A DNA stretch of 64,000 nt from Planococcus citri (Eukaryota; Arthropoda; Insecta; Hemiptera; Pseudococcidae). The notes beneath the pieces are model-generated. The model was not told where the DNA came from, made no database searches, and saw only the letters and a list, made by a program, of their open reading frames with translations. The stretch spans positions 88,499,469-88,563,468 of the forward strand of contig NC_088677.1 in the NCBI RefSeq assembly GCF_950023065.1. The letters are read 5' to 3'. Shown in pieces: positions 1-11,545 of the stretch. Made by a program: the position numbers and the translations under genes. Within the stretch, counting starts at the first letter, position 1. The number at the start of each line of letters is the position of its first letter.

Positions 1-1286
1 TGGAGCCTCCAGCGACTTTTTGGAAATTACTGGAGCCTCCAGTAGATTTTTGAAACTTGAAATTTCCACCAAGTTCTATCCAATGTAGTTAGAAATATGC
101 AATTCAGGTTTCAAAAATTTACTGGAGGCTCCAGTAATTTCCAAAAAGTCGCCGGAGGCGCCAAAACGAGTTGAAATTCACTTGCAGTCGACTCGATAGT
201 GAATTGAAATTGGTAAAGAATGAATTTCGGCTTTCCAAATGCATTTAATGACATTTTGTGAAAATTTCAAGTATCCAAAATCTACGGAAATGCCAAGATT
301 TTTCAAAAAGTTGCTGGAGGCTTCAAACTGGCTCAACCTCGCCAGCAGTCGACTTCGAAACGTATTGAAACTAGCTTACAGAATGAATTTCGGATTTCAA
401 AACAGCATTTGATAAAGTTTTATGGAAATTTCAAAATTCAAAAATCTACTGGAGGTTCCAAAATTTTTCAAAGCGGCTTGAAACCGTTTCCAATCAATTC
501 GGCAAGTCAAAAATAGGGTATATCTCAAAATTCAGCTTCCTAAAGCAGTTTGGTAAAATTTCGATTTTTGATGAATTTTTGAAAATCAAATTTAAGCCAA
601 AAATGAGGGAAAAAATCAGAATTTCATAAAATTGATCATAGAAAGCGAAAAGTTGAGGTATATCCTATTTTCAACTTGCCAAATCGATTGACAGCGGTTT
701 TGAACCATTTTGAGCCGTTCTGGAGCCTCCAGCAGATATTCAAACTTGAAATTTCTACAAAATTTCATCAAATGAAGATGGATTTCCGAAATTCACGCTG
801 CACTCCAACCTGAACACGCGATCAAGTCGCCTGCTGGTAAATTTCAAGTCGTTGGAGAGCCTCCAGCAACTTTTTGGAAATTACTGGAGCCTCCAGTGAA
901 TTTTTGAGACTTGATTTGCAGATTTCTAACCACATTGGATAAAATTTTGTCGAATATTTCAAGTTTCAAAAATCTACTGGAGGCTCCAAAAATTCTCAAA
1001 AAGTCGCTGGAGGCTCCAAACTGACATAAACTCACCAGCAGTCGACTTGATGGCGTGTTTAAATTGGAGTGCAGCGTGAATTTTGGATTTCAAATTTCAT
1101 TTGATGGAATGTGGAAATTTCAAATATCTTCTGGAGGCTTCAGAACTGCTCAAAATGGTTTGAAACGGTTTCCAATCAATTTGACAGGTCAAAAATGGGG
1201 TATAGGTATGCTAAATTTCAGCCTTCTAAGTCAATTAGATAAAATTTTGATTTTTTTTCTCATTTTTGGCTTGAATTTGGTTTTTT
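1..1286. repeat. CTGGAG-S-CTCCAG family repeat, fragment cut by the window edge
   Basis: The block is built from short modules in both orientations, each carrying the near-palindromic 13-mer CTGGAGGCTCCAG or CTGGAGCCTCCAG (for example at 31, 121 and 884). A-rich linkers such as TTTTTGAAACTTGAAATTTC join them. The same modules recur in the copies near 8, 23, 48 and 58 kb. The last module runs through the 'CTCATTTTTGGC' end and stops at about 1286. No terminal inverted repeat is visible here, so this is a fragment. Small open frames across it repeat the same peptide in several copies; I read them as by-products of the repeat, not genes. Confidence 0.8.
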
Positions 1287-3419
1287 AAGTTCACAAAAAA
1301 ATCACTTGGAAAAGAAAGAGAATCGCTAACATTGGTTACCTCGAGGCTAGTGAGGTGGAATTTATTTATTTTTTGTTGGGGGGGGAGGGCTGAATTTCTC
1401 ATCGTAATACCCAACTGTGTAGTTTCATTGCTCGGAACTGCTGCAATCAGAGCAGATCTGCTTGCAAAAATTTAAAAGTAAATGAGAGTGTAATTTCACA
1501 AATATTTTTTTGGAAAATTAAAGTAGGCATTTTTTCTATTTCAGGAAAAAAGCGAAACTTTTGACAATTCTTGGAGAAGAGTGAGACTTCTTGGAATTTT
1601 AGGCACAAAACCCACAATTCCTTGAAATAAGTTTTAGGAAGAAACGAGCCTTTGACAATAATTTTACCAAAAAGCAGGGCTTCTAAACAATTTTGACTCG
1701 AGAAAAAAATATCCAAAATTTTTAGCAATTAGGTATGCTAAAAAGTAAAAACGAAAACTTTTTACAGTAAAATTTTCGAAAAAACAAAGACTTTTTAGAA
1801 GTTAGGTACTAAAAAGGAATACTTTTTGTGTAATTTTTATCAAAAAAGCAAGCCCTTTGGGTAATTTTTGAAGAAAAAAAACGTGAAACTTTGCAGAAAT
1901 TCTGCTAAAAAGATACCATTTTTATTTAAAAGAAAGACTGACAATTTTAGTAACATGCAAAACTGTTTGAAAGTTATTAACAAATAAAGTGATTTTTTTC
2001 ACAATTTTTTCCATGTATATATAAGTTAGACTATTTTGCAACGTTTCGACAAAAATTGCCAATTTTTGGACAAAAATAACCTTTCTGGGCGATTTTGCTG
2101 AAAAGCTAGATTTTTTTCAACTTTTTGCAAAACGTAAGAGTGCTACTTTTTTTTAAAAAATTTTTGTCCTAAAAGCAATTCTAAGGATGGAGGGGCAGAG
2201 GTGGGAATCACAAGTGTGGAAAAAATTGAACTTTTTGTATTTTTTTGCGAAAAACCAAAATTATTCGTAATTGAGTAGTAGCAAGAAACGAGGCTTTTGG
2301 CAACTTTGAATAAGGCAGGATTTATTATTATTTTTGGCAAAAATACGCGAAATAATATTGAGAATTTTTAGCAAAAAGCAGGAATCAAAAGAAGGTCGTC
2401 ACGAGCCTCATCTCGTATCATTTTTGGGCTTTTTGGGAAATCTGAGCATGATGCAAACTACTTTTTCTGCTCTCCTCAATCCCTCGTGTATGGTTTTGTG
2501 ACTGTCTCATCCACAGTAAGTCATCACTGTCATCAGCTTGCAGCGATCATTTCAGGAAGTCATGGAGTTCATCTTCCAAAGAAATCGGTCACCAAATAAG
2601 AAATTTACGCACACAGACGATAAAATTAATTCACGTGGTAAAGAAATACCTTCCTGTAATTTAGCAGCGAACTATAGTCTAAGAAAAGGGTGAAATAAAC
2701 CGCCAGCTCGACACGCGACAATTTTCAACGATGCAGGAGAGTTTCACGCGGAAACGAATAAGGTATAAGGCGTCGAAACTGGCGATGGCTGGCGCTGGCG
2801 TAGGCATTTGAAGTTGGAAAGGAAGCCGCGTCGATCAATTTGCATAATTGACACGAGAACGGTAATTCGCTTCTCAAGCACAATTAGAAGAACGTGTTAA
2901 TAAAATTGCATAATTTGCCGCTTCGCTTTTGTAAAACATAATACGTGAAATTAATTGGAAATCACGTTGTTATGTATATAGTGTTTGATGACAGGTTTCG
3001 TAAACACTATACCATCGTGTTTTAATGCCGATGAGAAGAAGGTTCGCAGCGAGTGTAGGATTTACGCGTCAACTTGACTAGTTTTGATAGCGCGCGGCCT
3101 TATTCGTCAGGTATCCTTCTTTTTCTTGGGTATACTAAAATAATAAAATTTTATAGCGATAAAAGTTGATTTTTGGCAATTTAGAGGAAAAAATTTCGAA
3201 ATCTCAATTTTTTTCACTGAAAATACAATGATGACGACGTCAATCAACTTATTCTATCGTAACGTCAAATTTTTAAATTTTTCAAGTTTTTTTTTCAAAA
3301 TTAGGAATTTGGAGAAGCGACGAGCAGGCGAAGCATATTCGAAATTTTTTTTCTAGTATCCAGTCAACATGCCTAAATTAACATGAAAAACTCAATCGAA
3401 ATCTTAATCTAAGTCTAAA
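1287..3419. other. AT-rich intergenic sequence, no gene seen
   Basis: From 1300 to 2400 the sequence is A/T-rich with irregular reiterations of 'GGCAAAAAGC'-like words and homopolymer runs, possibly an old degenerate repeat. From about 2400 to 3300 it looks more unique and has higher CpG, but no frame with a credible start, splice sites or protein resemblance was found on either strand. Confidence 0.5.
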
Positions 3420-4241
3420 TCTATTTGTAAATACCCTTCTCCTGCCAGTACTCAATATCAACCCTTAGCAGCCTTTCTATTTTTGGACAATTTGATTGCA
3501 GACTTCACTTCCTTGTTGGTAATAGGTGTGGCAAAGTTATTCACTTCCACATCCATGCATCTTTCCACTTTTGTTTGGCTGCTTTTGCTGTCAGTCTTGC
3601 CATTCAGGAGTAGTACTAGTTGATGGGCTACTTGGTTAGCTGTAACCTGAGTGAAATTGCTCTGTTGGGGTTTACCTCCATCAAGTCGCCAGGCTCTTTG
3701 GCTATCTTTGCAGAAATCCAGATTTTCTACTAATTCCTGCCATTTTTTCTGTCTAGATTCTGCTAGTATCACTTGCTAATTGATTTCCTAGTTCAATGGT
3801 TTCTTCACTGAAAGGATTTTCATTAAATTTTTTAACATACTCCTTGTATTGTGTCATGAGGTGCAGCTCCATTCCAGAGTCAGCATATAATTGGCCTGTG
3901 TTGGGTTTATGGAATTAGATCTGCTACTTGTTTGTGACATAGACTTGAGATTCGCTTGGAAACAAAAATGTTATCTGGGCTATATCCGCGTTTCCATCTT
4001 CCACTATTGAAGGATGCTGGCAGTTTTGCATCAAAGACCTAGCTCAGCTGCTGCTCTTCAGCCAATTTCTCCACTAGGTCACCATCTGTATCATTTTTGG
4101 CATATCCCCAGCTTACACTATGGTTGTTGAAGTCTTCAACTATTATTCTTGTTTCTGTGGGTGGGACATTGCTGTTTTCTTTCCATGTAAATTCTACATT
4201 AGGTGGTTTGTGAACAGATGAGATTAAGCAGTTTCCCATGT
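3420..4241 (-). pseudogene. Decayed LINE (I/Jockey type): endonuclease C-terminal part and start of the RT region
   Basis: On the minus strand, 4240 down to 4039 encodes the C-terminal part of an APE-type LINE endonuclease. It carries the residues EDFNNHSVSWGY, which match the family motif G/E-D-F-N-x-H-x-x-W-G. The stretch 3772-3458 resembles the linker before reverse transcriptase and ends in KNRKAAKG, where active elements usually have the K-A-x-G-x-D start of the RT domain. A frameshift follows at once, and similarity stops near 3420, so the catalytic RT is missing. Several stops lie between the two parts (3780-4035). It belongs with 5613-5945 as one copy split by the insertion at 4242-5612. 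Confidence 0.65.
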
Positions 4242-5612
4242 CAGGGTATCTACTAAATCCAAAAAACAAAATTTCATAACTTTTTCGTACTTTTATCATA
4301 TTTTTTTGATACACTATATTTTTAATAGTTATACTTTGTAGGTACATTGTGGGAGGGGGTGTATCATGTCATTTCAGCTACAAAAATCAAAATTTCAACG
4401 TTCTGAGCAGTGTGGTCTGGGTTGTTGAGAGCCGATGCGAGCCCGGAACAAATACATATAATTTGGCCCATAGAAGTTTTTTTAAGAGGGGGAGGAGGTT
4501 TGACTGAGTCAACAGAAGTAGGGAAAAACTGTCCATTTTGCTGATTGATATCATATATTTAATAAGACTTACAAAAATGTTCATTTTCTGTTTTGAATTT
4601 TTGGGGCCCAAAAGTGATTTTTCTCCAATTTTAAAAGAAGAAAAAAATGGGTCCGAGTGAAGCAATGGCGAAAGTTTTTGAAAATTTGATTTCAAAAGAC
4701 TTGAAAACGAGACTTTGAAAAAAAAAGAGGAAAGGCCCGAGCGAGGCGAGGTCAAAAATGTTTGAAAATTCATATTTCGAGAGAACTATAAAAAAACAAT
4801 GTTTTTTAATGCAAGGAATTCGTTTTTGGTTTATAAAATTTTAGAATTTGAAAAATGTTTTTAGGATGCTAATTTTGATAAGGAAAAAGTCAGCGAACAG
4901 GTCCAAGTGAAGGTGAAAACTATTGAAAACTTGTATTTTGGGAAGTAGGTATGCGAGAATTTCATTTTTTACTTTGAAACTTTAAAAATTGAATACTTTG
5001 TTGATGATTTTTCAGAAAGAATTTCAATTTTGAAAAAGAAAAGAGAACAATCCCAAGCTAAGCGAGGGCAAAAGCTTTAGGAAATTGTAGTTGAAAAGCA
5101 GAACAATATCAATTTTAATGAAAGAAATTCTGTTTCTTTTTATCTTAATTTTTTTCAATTTTAACAATGGTTTTTTGAAATTATTGTAAGCGGGAAAAAA
5201 GCACCAAATTGGCCCGAGCAAAGCGAGGGCAAAAGCTTTTCTAAATTTGTAGTTTCAAGAAGCAAAACAATAGTAATTTAAATGTGAAAAATCCAGTTTT
5301 TCCACCAATGACATTTTAAAAAGTTTGTTTAAAACCAACTACTTTCCAAACACAATGAATAATTTGAGAAAATATAGAAAACAATGATTTAGCCCAAGCG
5401 AAGCGAGGGCAAAAGCTTTTGAAAAAAATAAACATTTTGAGGATACATTATGCTAATTTTGTCGGCAAATTAACATTTAAATCCTTTCAAAATTTCGTAC
5501 AAATTTCGTAAATTTTGTACATTTTGAGTAGTTTTTCTTACTTTTTTGGCTCATTTTCAAATTTCGTACCTTTTTCATAAATTCGTACTTTTTTTGTGCT
5601 GTAGACACCCTG
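4242..5612. mobile_element. Non-autonomous inverted-repeat DNA transposon with internal tandem array
   Basis: The left end reads CAGGGTATCTAC and the right end is the reverse complement of CAGGGTGTCTAC. Both are followed inward by A-rich sequence with 'GTACGAA' words. The element is flanked on both sides by CATGT (4237-4241 and 5613-5617), a 5-bp target duplication. Removing it restores the reading frame of the LINE endonuclease around it. Inside, between about 4600 and 5440, a module is repeated about six times roughly every 140-200 bp. Its best-conserved part is GCGAAGCGAGGGCAAAAGCT, followed by TTT and A-rich sequence. There is no transposase. A 5-bp duplication with these ends could fit a hAT-related group, but I cannot assign the superfamily. 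Confidence 0.75.
4600..5440. repeat. Diverged tandem repeats with GCGAAGCGAGGGC core
   Basis: Roughly six units run along this stretch, each with a GC-rich core (near 4650, 4738, 4900, 5055, 5218 and 5397), then AAAAGCTTTTGAAAATTT-like sequence and an A/T-rich spacer. Units towards the right are the most alike. Single related cores occur elsewhere in the window (about 9260, 31730, 32325, 32480 and 50290), so the module is both tandem and dispersed. Confidence 0.6.
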
Positions 5613-5945
5613 CATGTTGATTGTTGGAATCTCAACATCATTTTCATCAGACAGTGAAGTACTTTTTACCTCCATATTTAGCTTGACTAGTATGGCACTT
5701 CCATATTTCTCATGGGGTCTATCAATAATAAGTTTCATTCCTTCAATTTTCAGCTTCTGGCTTTCTATGCGCCTGTGTGTTTCTTGAATGGTGATCACAT
5801 CTATGTTCAGGTTCTTAACCATTTCAGTTAGTATAACTTCCTTTGGCCCTAACAGGCTCTCTATGTTTATGGACATGATCCTTAAGGGAGGTGTCCTTGT
5901 CGGAGGCCTTGAGAAGGGCCGTTTTAACCCGGGTGTAGAGTGCAT
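5613..5945 (-). pseudogene. LINE endonuclease N-terminal fragment
   Basis: This is the start of an APE-like endonuclease of a non-LTR retrotransposon, which nicks target DNA to prime reverse transcription. Reading from the ATG at 5945, residues 24-35 (MSINIESLLGPK) give the N-terminal strand with Asn27. QETH follows at 54-57, with Glu55 the expected metal-binding residue. The frame then runs into the transposon at 5612. The second half of the domain continues at 4241 on the other side, after the CATGT duplication. The copy is incomplete, and no ORF1 is visible upstream (5946-6060). Confidence 0.65.
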
Positions 5946-7347
5946 GATTGACCAGTGATGGGATGATTGGCCAGTAGTTGAACTACTGTTTCCAGGGGGC
6001 GTCAGCTTATTGAGAAAATTTATTCACACTTCTTAAAAAAAGCATTTGCGGAGGCTCGTCCCTTGCCCCCCCCCATTCGAAAATTAATCAATTTATCAGC
6101 ATTTCAAAATCGACTTGACAAACGAAATGTGACTCGTCTTTTTCAATTTTTCAGTTTTTCAATCGTATTCGAGGAAATTAATAACTATTTGGAGGGGGGG
6201 GGGTTGTAAAAGGGTTTAATACTCGTATTTGTAATTGAAAAATAAAAACCGTATTTTGAATTAAACTCAGCATCTTCAAATTAATAACAATCGATATGGT
6301 ACCTCACTTTTATTTTTACTTTCATATTTCGTTCAAAATTAGAAGGGCGAGGGGGGGGGAGGAGAAAGGATACTTCCTTGTGAGGCATATAAAAGCTCGT
6401 GGATGAAAGACTAAGTATACGAGAAAAGTACGAGGATGTCGTTTTGACAGAAAGGGGGATGATTCGAAGACTCCTAGCAGTAAGGCTATTACCTTCTATA
6501 TTGTATAGATTTGGTTTTAGCGCATACAGGTGTTATATGGCGTGTATATGATAATATAATAGCATGGTACTTTACTTTTTCCATAGCGGTAAGATTTTTC
6601 TCCCATCTTTTTAGCCAGCTTTTTCTGTGTGCGGTGTATTCGGCGATAAAAGCGTATATGTATATGGATGTGGATGTGAAAGTATAGAAGATTTAGACCG
6701 TATAGCTCGTCGTACACTATCTTTTGCTTCTACCTTACTCGTAGTCTGACTTCATCCTCTCTCTCTTGTCTGTATACACATTCATCGTAAAAGATATTTC
6801 TCAATTTTACCTACATCCGGATTTCGGAGTATATTTCCATATTTCATTCCTTTTTTCCTTTTTTTTTTCGGTGCCCCTTTTTTTTGCAATATATCTCTCT
6901 ATATTATTATGTAATCTTATACAACGTGTACAGAGCCCATCCAGTTATCAACGTCGAATAAAAATCTTTTCTTGCCTCGTTCTTATTAGAATCTTGGGAA
7001 CGTTTCACGTAGGTGGGTAAATAGGTAAATGGGTATAGGGTATAAAATACCTACTGAGAAACCGCACCGTTGGCAAGATTTTATTTTCCTATGATTATTC
7101 CGAAGACGGATAAAAAAAAATTGCCCAGTCCATACTGCAGCATGTTGGTGAAGCTATGTCGAATTGAATTCGGTATAGGTAATGAAATTAAAAAAAGGAT
7201 TACGATTAGCCTCTTTTTTCCTTCCCGAAAAAACTAGTATTATAATTTCGAAACTCGCTCTATCGAATATATGAAATTTCATTTCATATTTTTCGCCTTC
7301 GTCTGTTGGAATATAAACTGATTTATCATGCTCGTTTATTGTGAAAG
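5946..7347. other. Intergenic sequence, possible promoter region for the exon at 7348
   Basis: This is low-complexity G-tract and A/T-rich sequence up to about 6400. Then comes more unique sequence with many GTATA words and a pyrimidine-rich stretch at 6845-6890. I see no coding frame with family resemblance. If the candidate exon at 7348 is real, its promoter and 5' UTR should lie in the last few hundred bases, but no distinctive TATA or initiator element could be fixed. Confidence 0.35.
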
Positions 7348-7452
7348 ATGACGACGACCAGCGACGCGACGACGGTTAGTGTTTGGAGCGAAATATTGAA
7401 GAAAAAGAACAAAATTGTACTCGTCGACGATGCGAACATCTGTTGGCAACAG
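7348..7452 (+). CDS. Candidate first coding exon of an unidentified gene
   Basis: An ATG at 7348, with A at -4 and an in-frame TGA just upstream (7342-7344), opens a 35-codon frame. It ends exactly at CAG|GTAACT, a good splice donor in phase 0. The peptide begins MTTTSDATTVSVW, followed by a lysine-rich stretch and the hydrophobic/acidic run KIVLVDDANICWQQ. Base composition is clearly more GC-rich than the flanks. I do not recognise the family. The following sequence (7453-7807) shows no continuing frame and would be intron, probably enlarged by the repeat at 7808-9151. No second exon was found, so a chance frame remains possible. Confidence 0.35.
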
Positions 7453-7807
7453 GTAACTCACGTTTGAGACTCGGCTCAGGCTCGTAAATTCTTCGCTTCT
7501 TCATTTCTTTTTTCGGCATTTTCACATGGGTTTTCTTTCTATTTCACGTGTCGTGTGATTAATGTGTGTATGCTCGAATACCACGGGTTTGATAATTGCC
7601 CACGTTGTGTTTGATGGTTCGAAAATAATGTATTGGTTAGTGCGATGTGTGACGTAATGAGTAAATATTAAAGTGATTTATAATATCGAAAGAGTTTTGT
7701 ATTTTGTTGCGTCGTCGTCGATCGTGCAGGAGATCCAGTGGTCGTCTTTGTTTTTTTGTTTGATGAAACTTACTTTTGATTTTGAATTCTAGTGTCTCTT
7801 CTCACCA
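7453..7807. other. Putative intron or intergenic sequence
   Basis: It starts with the GTAACT donor if the preceding exon is real. It is T-rich with CpG-containing words and no open frame of note, and it runs directly into the dispersed repeat at 7808. Confidence 0.3.
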
Positions 7808-9151
7808 CAAGTGCTGAAGTGCCTTTTTCGATTTTAGGTGAATTTTTGAAAATCAAATTTAGGCCAAAAATGAGGGGAAAATATCAAAAGTTTACCAAAT
7901 TAACCAAGAAAGCTGAAATTTGGGATACATCCTATTTTTGACATGCCAAATCGATTGGGAACTGTTTCAACCCGTTTTGAGCAGTTCTGGAGCCTCCAGC
8001 AGATTTTTGAAACTCGAAATTCCCACAAAATTCCATTAAATGGAGTTGGAAAGCTGAAATTTATTCCGCAAACTAATTTCAATACGCTACGAAGTCAACT
8101 GCAGGGGGATTTCAAGTCGTTTTGGAGTCTCCGGCGACTTTTTGAAAATTCCTGGAGCCTCCATTAGATTTTTGAAACTTTAAATTTTTACAAAATTTCA
8201 TCAAATGGAGATGGAAAGCGAAAATTTACTCTACACTCCAATTTTAACACCCTCTGAAGACGACTTAAGGTGGGTTCAAATCATTTTGGAGACTCCAGTG
8301 ACTTTTTGAAAATTACTGGAGCCTCCAGTAGATTTTTGAAACTTGAAATTCCCGCAACATTTTACCAAATGGAGTAAGAGTTGGCAAGCTGAAATTTAAT
8401 TCGCAAACTAATTTCAATACGATATGAAGTCGACTACATGGTGGTTCCAATAAAATTGTTTTTAAATCGTTTTGAAGCTTCCAGCTACATTTTGGTTTAA
8501 ATTTTCCAAAAAACACCATATGACCTCTCAAAAAGTGGCTGGAGGCTCCAGAACGACTTGAAATCCACCAGCAGACGACTTCGTAGCGTATTAAAATTAG
8601 TTTGCAGAATGAATTTTGACTTTCGATCTCCGTTTGACTTGAAATCCCTCTGCAGATGACTTCGTAGCGTATTGAAATTGGTTTGCAGAATAAATTTCAG
8701 CTTTCCAACTCCATTTTGGTGAAATTTTGCGGGAATTTCGAGTTTCAAAAATCTGCTGGAGGCTCCAGAACTGCTCAAAACGGGTTGAAACAGTTCTCAA
8801 TCGATTTGGCATATCAAACCTCATTTTTGACCCAAGTTTGATTTTCAAAAATTCACCAAAAATCGAAAAAAGCACTTTAGCACTTGAAATTTTGACAGGT
8901 GATAAATTTTGCTTGATCTTTCGATCTACCTTTGTACAGTTTGAAAAATTTTGTGCAAGTCCTATGTTGGAACGCAACATCTGCGACTTCGGCGGACCTG
9001 TCAATCGAAATAGCCGCCATTTTGTAAATAAGGCCATTTTTTTTTTTAGTACAAGGACTAGAAATGTTTCTTAGGACTCCCCCTTTAAGAAATAAGTTGT
9101 CCCGGAGGATCGACGTAGGGGTGCAATTTATCCTTAAGTGGGCTTCCCGAC
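7808..9151. repeat. CTGGAG-S-CTCCAG family element, left-truncated copy
   Basis: It starts inside the family at CAAGTGCTGAAGTGC and runs through several CTGGAG modules in both orientations. It then passes the 'CAAAATGGCGGC'-like segment (here degenerate, about 9010-9030) and finishes with TGCAATTTATCCTTAAGTG and CCCGAC, then TA. The right end matches that of the copy ending at 24460 but differs from the copies ending at 51269 and 60189, so there are two terminal subtypes. The left terminus is missing. Confidence 0.75.
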
Positions 9152-9153
9152 TA

Positions 9154-10903
9154 AGTACCTCTTTCATTTTTTCCAAAAAGAACCAATGTTGGAGAAAATT
9201 AGACTTTGTCGTTTCCGAATTTCAGGCGAAAAATAAAGACATTTTTTCACATCTTGTCCAATCGAAGCGAAGGCGAAAAGTTTTAAAAATTTATACTTTA
9301 AGAAGTAAAAACTCATTGATGGTTTATGGTGATTCCTTGATTTTTTCTGCTTATGATTCAACTTTTTCTCAACTTTTTCCAACTCTCCCATCTTTTCCCA
9401 AAATTTCTCAACTTTTTTCCAAAATTTATTAGTGCCTCTCAGTTTGGTACGCTGCTGTCTCTTCTTCTGATTGTGAGATTATAATCGCCAGACTTTTTGT
9501 CCAGGAAACGATGTCATCATGACAGTACCCCCAAACTGCCGAGAGGATGCAATAAGGTAAGCAGTAAGCACTGACTAACGATATCCTTGTGATTCAGCTC
9601 ACCTTACCATCGACTATTTCCCATCGCCCATCAACTCCTGTTACCAGAACCCATTCTGGATCTCTAGTCTACTCTCCGCCCTTATGTATTTCCATCGCGA
9701 GCATGATGGTTCGTAGAATTGGTTTCCACGATTGTTTCGATAAACAAGAAACGAGAATGCGGTTAACGCTCTGTAGCTATCAATAAAACCGTATGTACGT
9801 GATGTTATAGTACTACGTATGTAGTTAGTTAGTCACCATAAATCTGCGGCACGATGCTTTAAAATTCTTCGTCGAAAGCTCCACACTGCTATATATATGT
9901 ACATTATTATGGTAAAATAATACAGAAATCGGAGAGCTCCCTCTTCGCTCATCTGGCTGCTCTTTTTGTGCCACCATCGCTCGCCGCGATCGTTTCAACG
10001 TCGTATCGTTGGTCGCTTTCGCGGTATTATATATTTTACGCGTATATACATATTGTATACAACACGTAAACCAAATATAAATGCTATAAAGTGAAACAAA
10101 ATAGATATACTTTGAAAATTAATCGAATTTTCGTCGTCGTATAGCTATGTGAAAAAGGAATCGCGTGACCGAAAAAGGGGAGAGTGAAAGCGAAAAACAC
10201 AGCGGAGCAACGCGTTCGAGAGTTACACAAGAGGCAAAGGCAGATGCAGAGGCAGCGGCGGTGACGGTGACGGTGATGCTGGTGAAAATTTAAAAGCCAA
10301 ATTTTAAACGAAGTTTCGAACTTGTTGCTGCAGCGGCGCGGCGGCGAAATATTAATAATTTTACATCGGCTTATATAATATACCAGCATTCGGTGCGGAA
10401 AATCGATAATTCAACTTTTGTTTTAACAAAAGCCGGATAAAAGCGTATTCAATCAACTGTTTTTAACTACGATGATGGCAGTAGTTGTAGTAGCGGCGGC
10501 CGCGGCGCCGGCGGTTTTTCATTAACTTCATTGCGCGCCAGGGCAGGGCAAGGCAAGGCAAATCGGTGGCCGCAGCCGTGGCGATGGCGCAGCACTGGCA
10601 GCTGCTGCTTTTAAAAAATAAAAGTCGTTTCGTAGTAGTATATTTATACCCCGACCCCTGTCTGTATACGTCGGTACCGCTGCCTGCCCTGTTCGCATTC
10701 ACTTGTCGTAGCGTTTAAAGCAAGGCGAGGGGGAAGCAGTGGAAAAATTTGTACTTGCGGCGATACTGTGGCGACAAAACTGCCATCATATCGACTTATT
10801 TTTTTCGATTTCAACACTCCAATCCCCCCCCTCCCACTCTCCACACATGGCCTTCCAAATCATCAAAAAATTCAAAAAAATTGTCGCACATATGGTTTAG
10901 GTA
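9154..10903. other. Intergenic sequence with a GC-rich block at about 10200-10740
   Basis: Next to the repeat are degenerate copies of the AGCGAAGGCGAAAAG module (about 9260). The stretch from 9450 to 10150 looks unique. From about 10200 to 10740 the sequence is much richer in G and C, with GGCGGC, GGTGACGGTGA and GGCAAGGCAAGG runs and many CpGs, and a TATTTATA at about 10640. That composition fits a promoter or first-exon region, but every frame of useful length is low-complexity and I cannot support a gene. Confidence 0.35.
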
Positions 10904-11204
10904 GAGGAGAAGGTACAAATATGGACCCCCTCTAGCTTTTTGGCTTTAAAGGGTAGAAAAAATTATCAAATTTTTTTTTCGAATATACCATTCGAAAGGC
11001 CAAAGACTCTAGTATATTGTGTTAGAAAAAAAAAATTTTTAGTTGAAAACTCACGGAGAAATTTGAAATTTAGAAAAGTGACATAAAATGGTACAAATAT
11101 GGTCTCGGGTACAAATATGGACCCCTCAAAAAAATGAATAAAAATTTCAGAAAATTGAACAAAAATTTATTTGAAGATGTTTTTTGATGCTTTGGACTTG
11201 TCTT

Positions 11205-11526
11205 TGTTGAAACGAGAAAGAGATTAGAAAATTATGCTGATGCGGCAGATTGATATTTTTATTTCGATAACAGGGCGGTGAGATACATGGTTTTTTCCTA
11301 TTAGCAGCGTAGGTTTTTTTCGCCCAGTATTCTCATCGCCCTCGGTCGCGAATGTTGTCGATTTTTATGACGACTTCTGATTAGAAGTCAGTTTTAAATT
11401 GTAATGGTATGAAAAGCTGCGAAGTGTAATTCCGAAATATAATCGTTTCGTTTTTGGGCAGATCGTGTTATTTATTTTATAATAAACAAGTGTATTTATC
11501 TCGAATTTCGGATACAAAATTTCTCA
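11205..11526 (+). repeat. 5' LTR of the Copia element
   Basis: It is 322 bp, begins TGTTGAAACG and ends ATTTCTCA. It contains a polyadenylation signal AATAAA at 11481-11486 within the TATA-like run TTTTATAATAAA. It also has a perfect 7-bp hairpin, GACTTCT-GATT-AGAAGTC, near 11369-11386. The promoter should lie here; I cannot place the U3/R/U5 limits. Confidence 0.93.
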
Positions 11527-11545
11527 TGGTAGCAGAGCGTGGTTT
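11527..11545 (+). other. Primer binding site, tRNA-iMet type
   Basis: TGGTAGCAGAGCGTGGTTT follows the 5' LTR directly. TGG pairs with the CCA tail, and TAGCAGAG is complementary to the CTCTGCTA acceptor strand known for initiator methionine tRNA in insects. This fits the primer class usual for Copia elements. I inferred the match from memory of that tRNA, not from a copy in this window. Confidence 0.8.

Noticed and set aside
4600..5440. CRISPR-like array because of short conserved cores with spacers
   Set aside because: Cores and spacers are irregular, the repeats diverge, the array lies inside a transposon, and the genome is eukaryotic.
7900..9037. Open frames of 60-146 codons in the CTGGAG repeats, with the same peptide recurring at 8, 24, 48, 58 and 59 kb
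   Set aside because: They follow the repeated DNA modules in several frames and on both strands, have no consistent start, and are interrupted at different points in each copy. The repetition is of DNA, not of a selected protein.
9580..9660. Possible minus-strand exon with residues resembling DPEWVLVTGVDGRWEIVDG followed by GTGAGC
   Set aside because: There is an in-frame stop a few codons upstream and no polypyrimidine tract or acceptor at the needed position.
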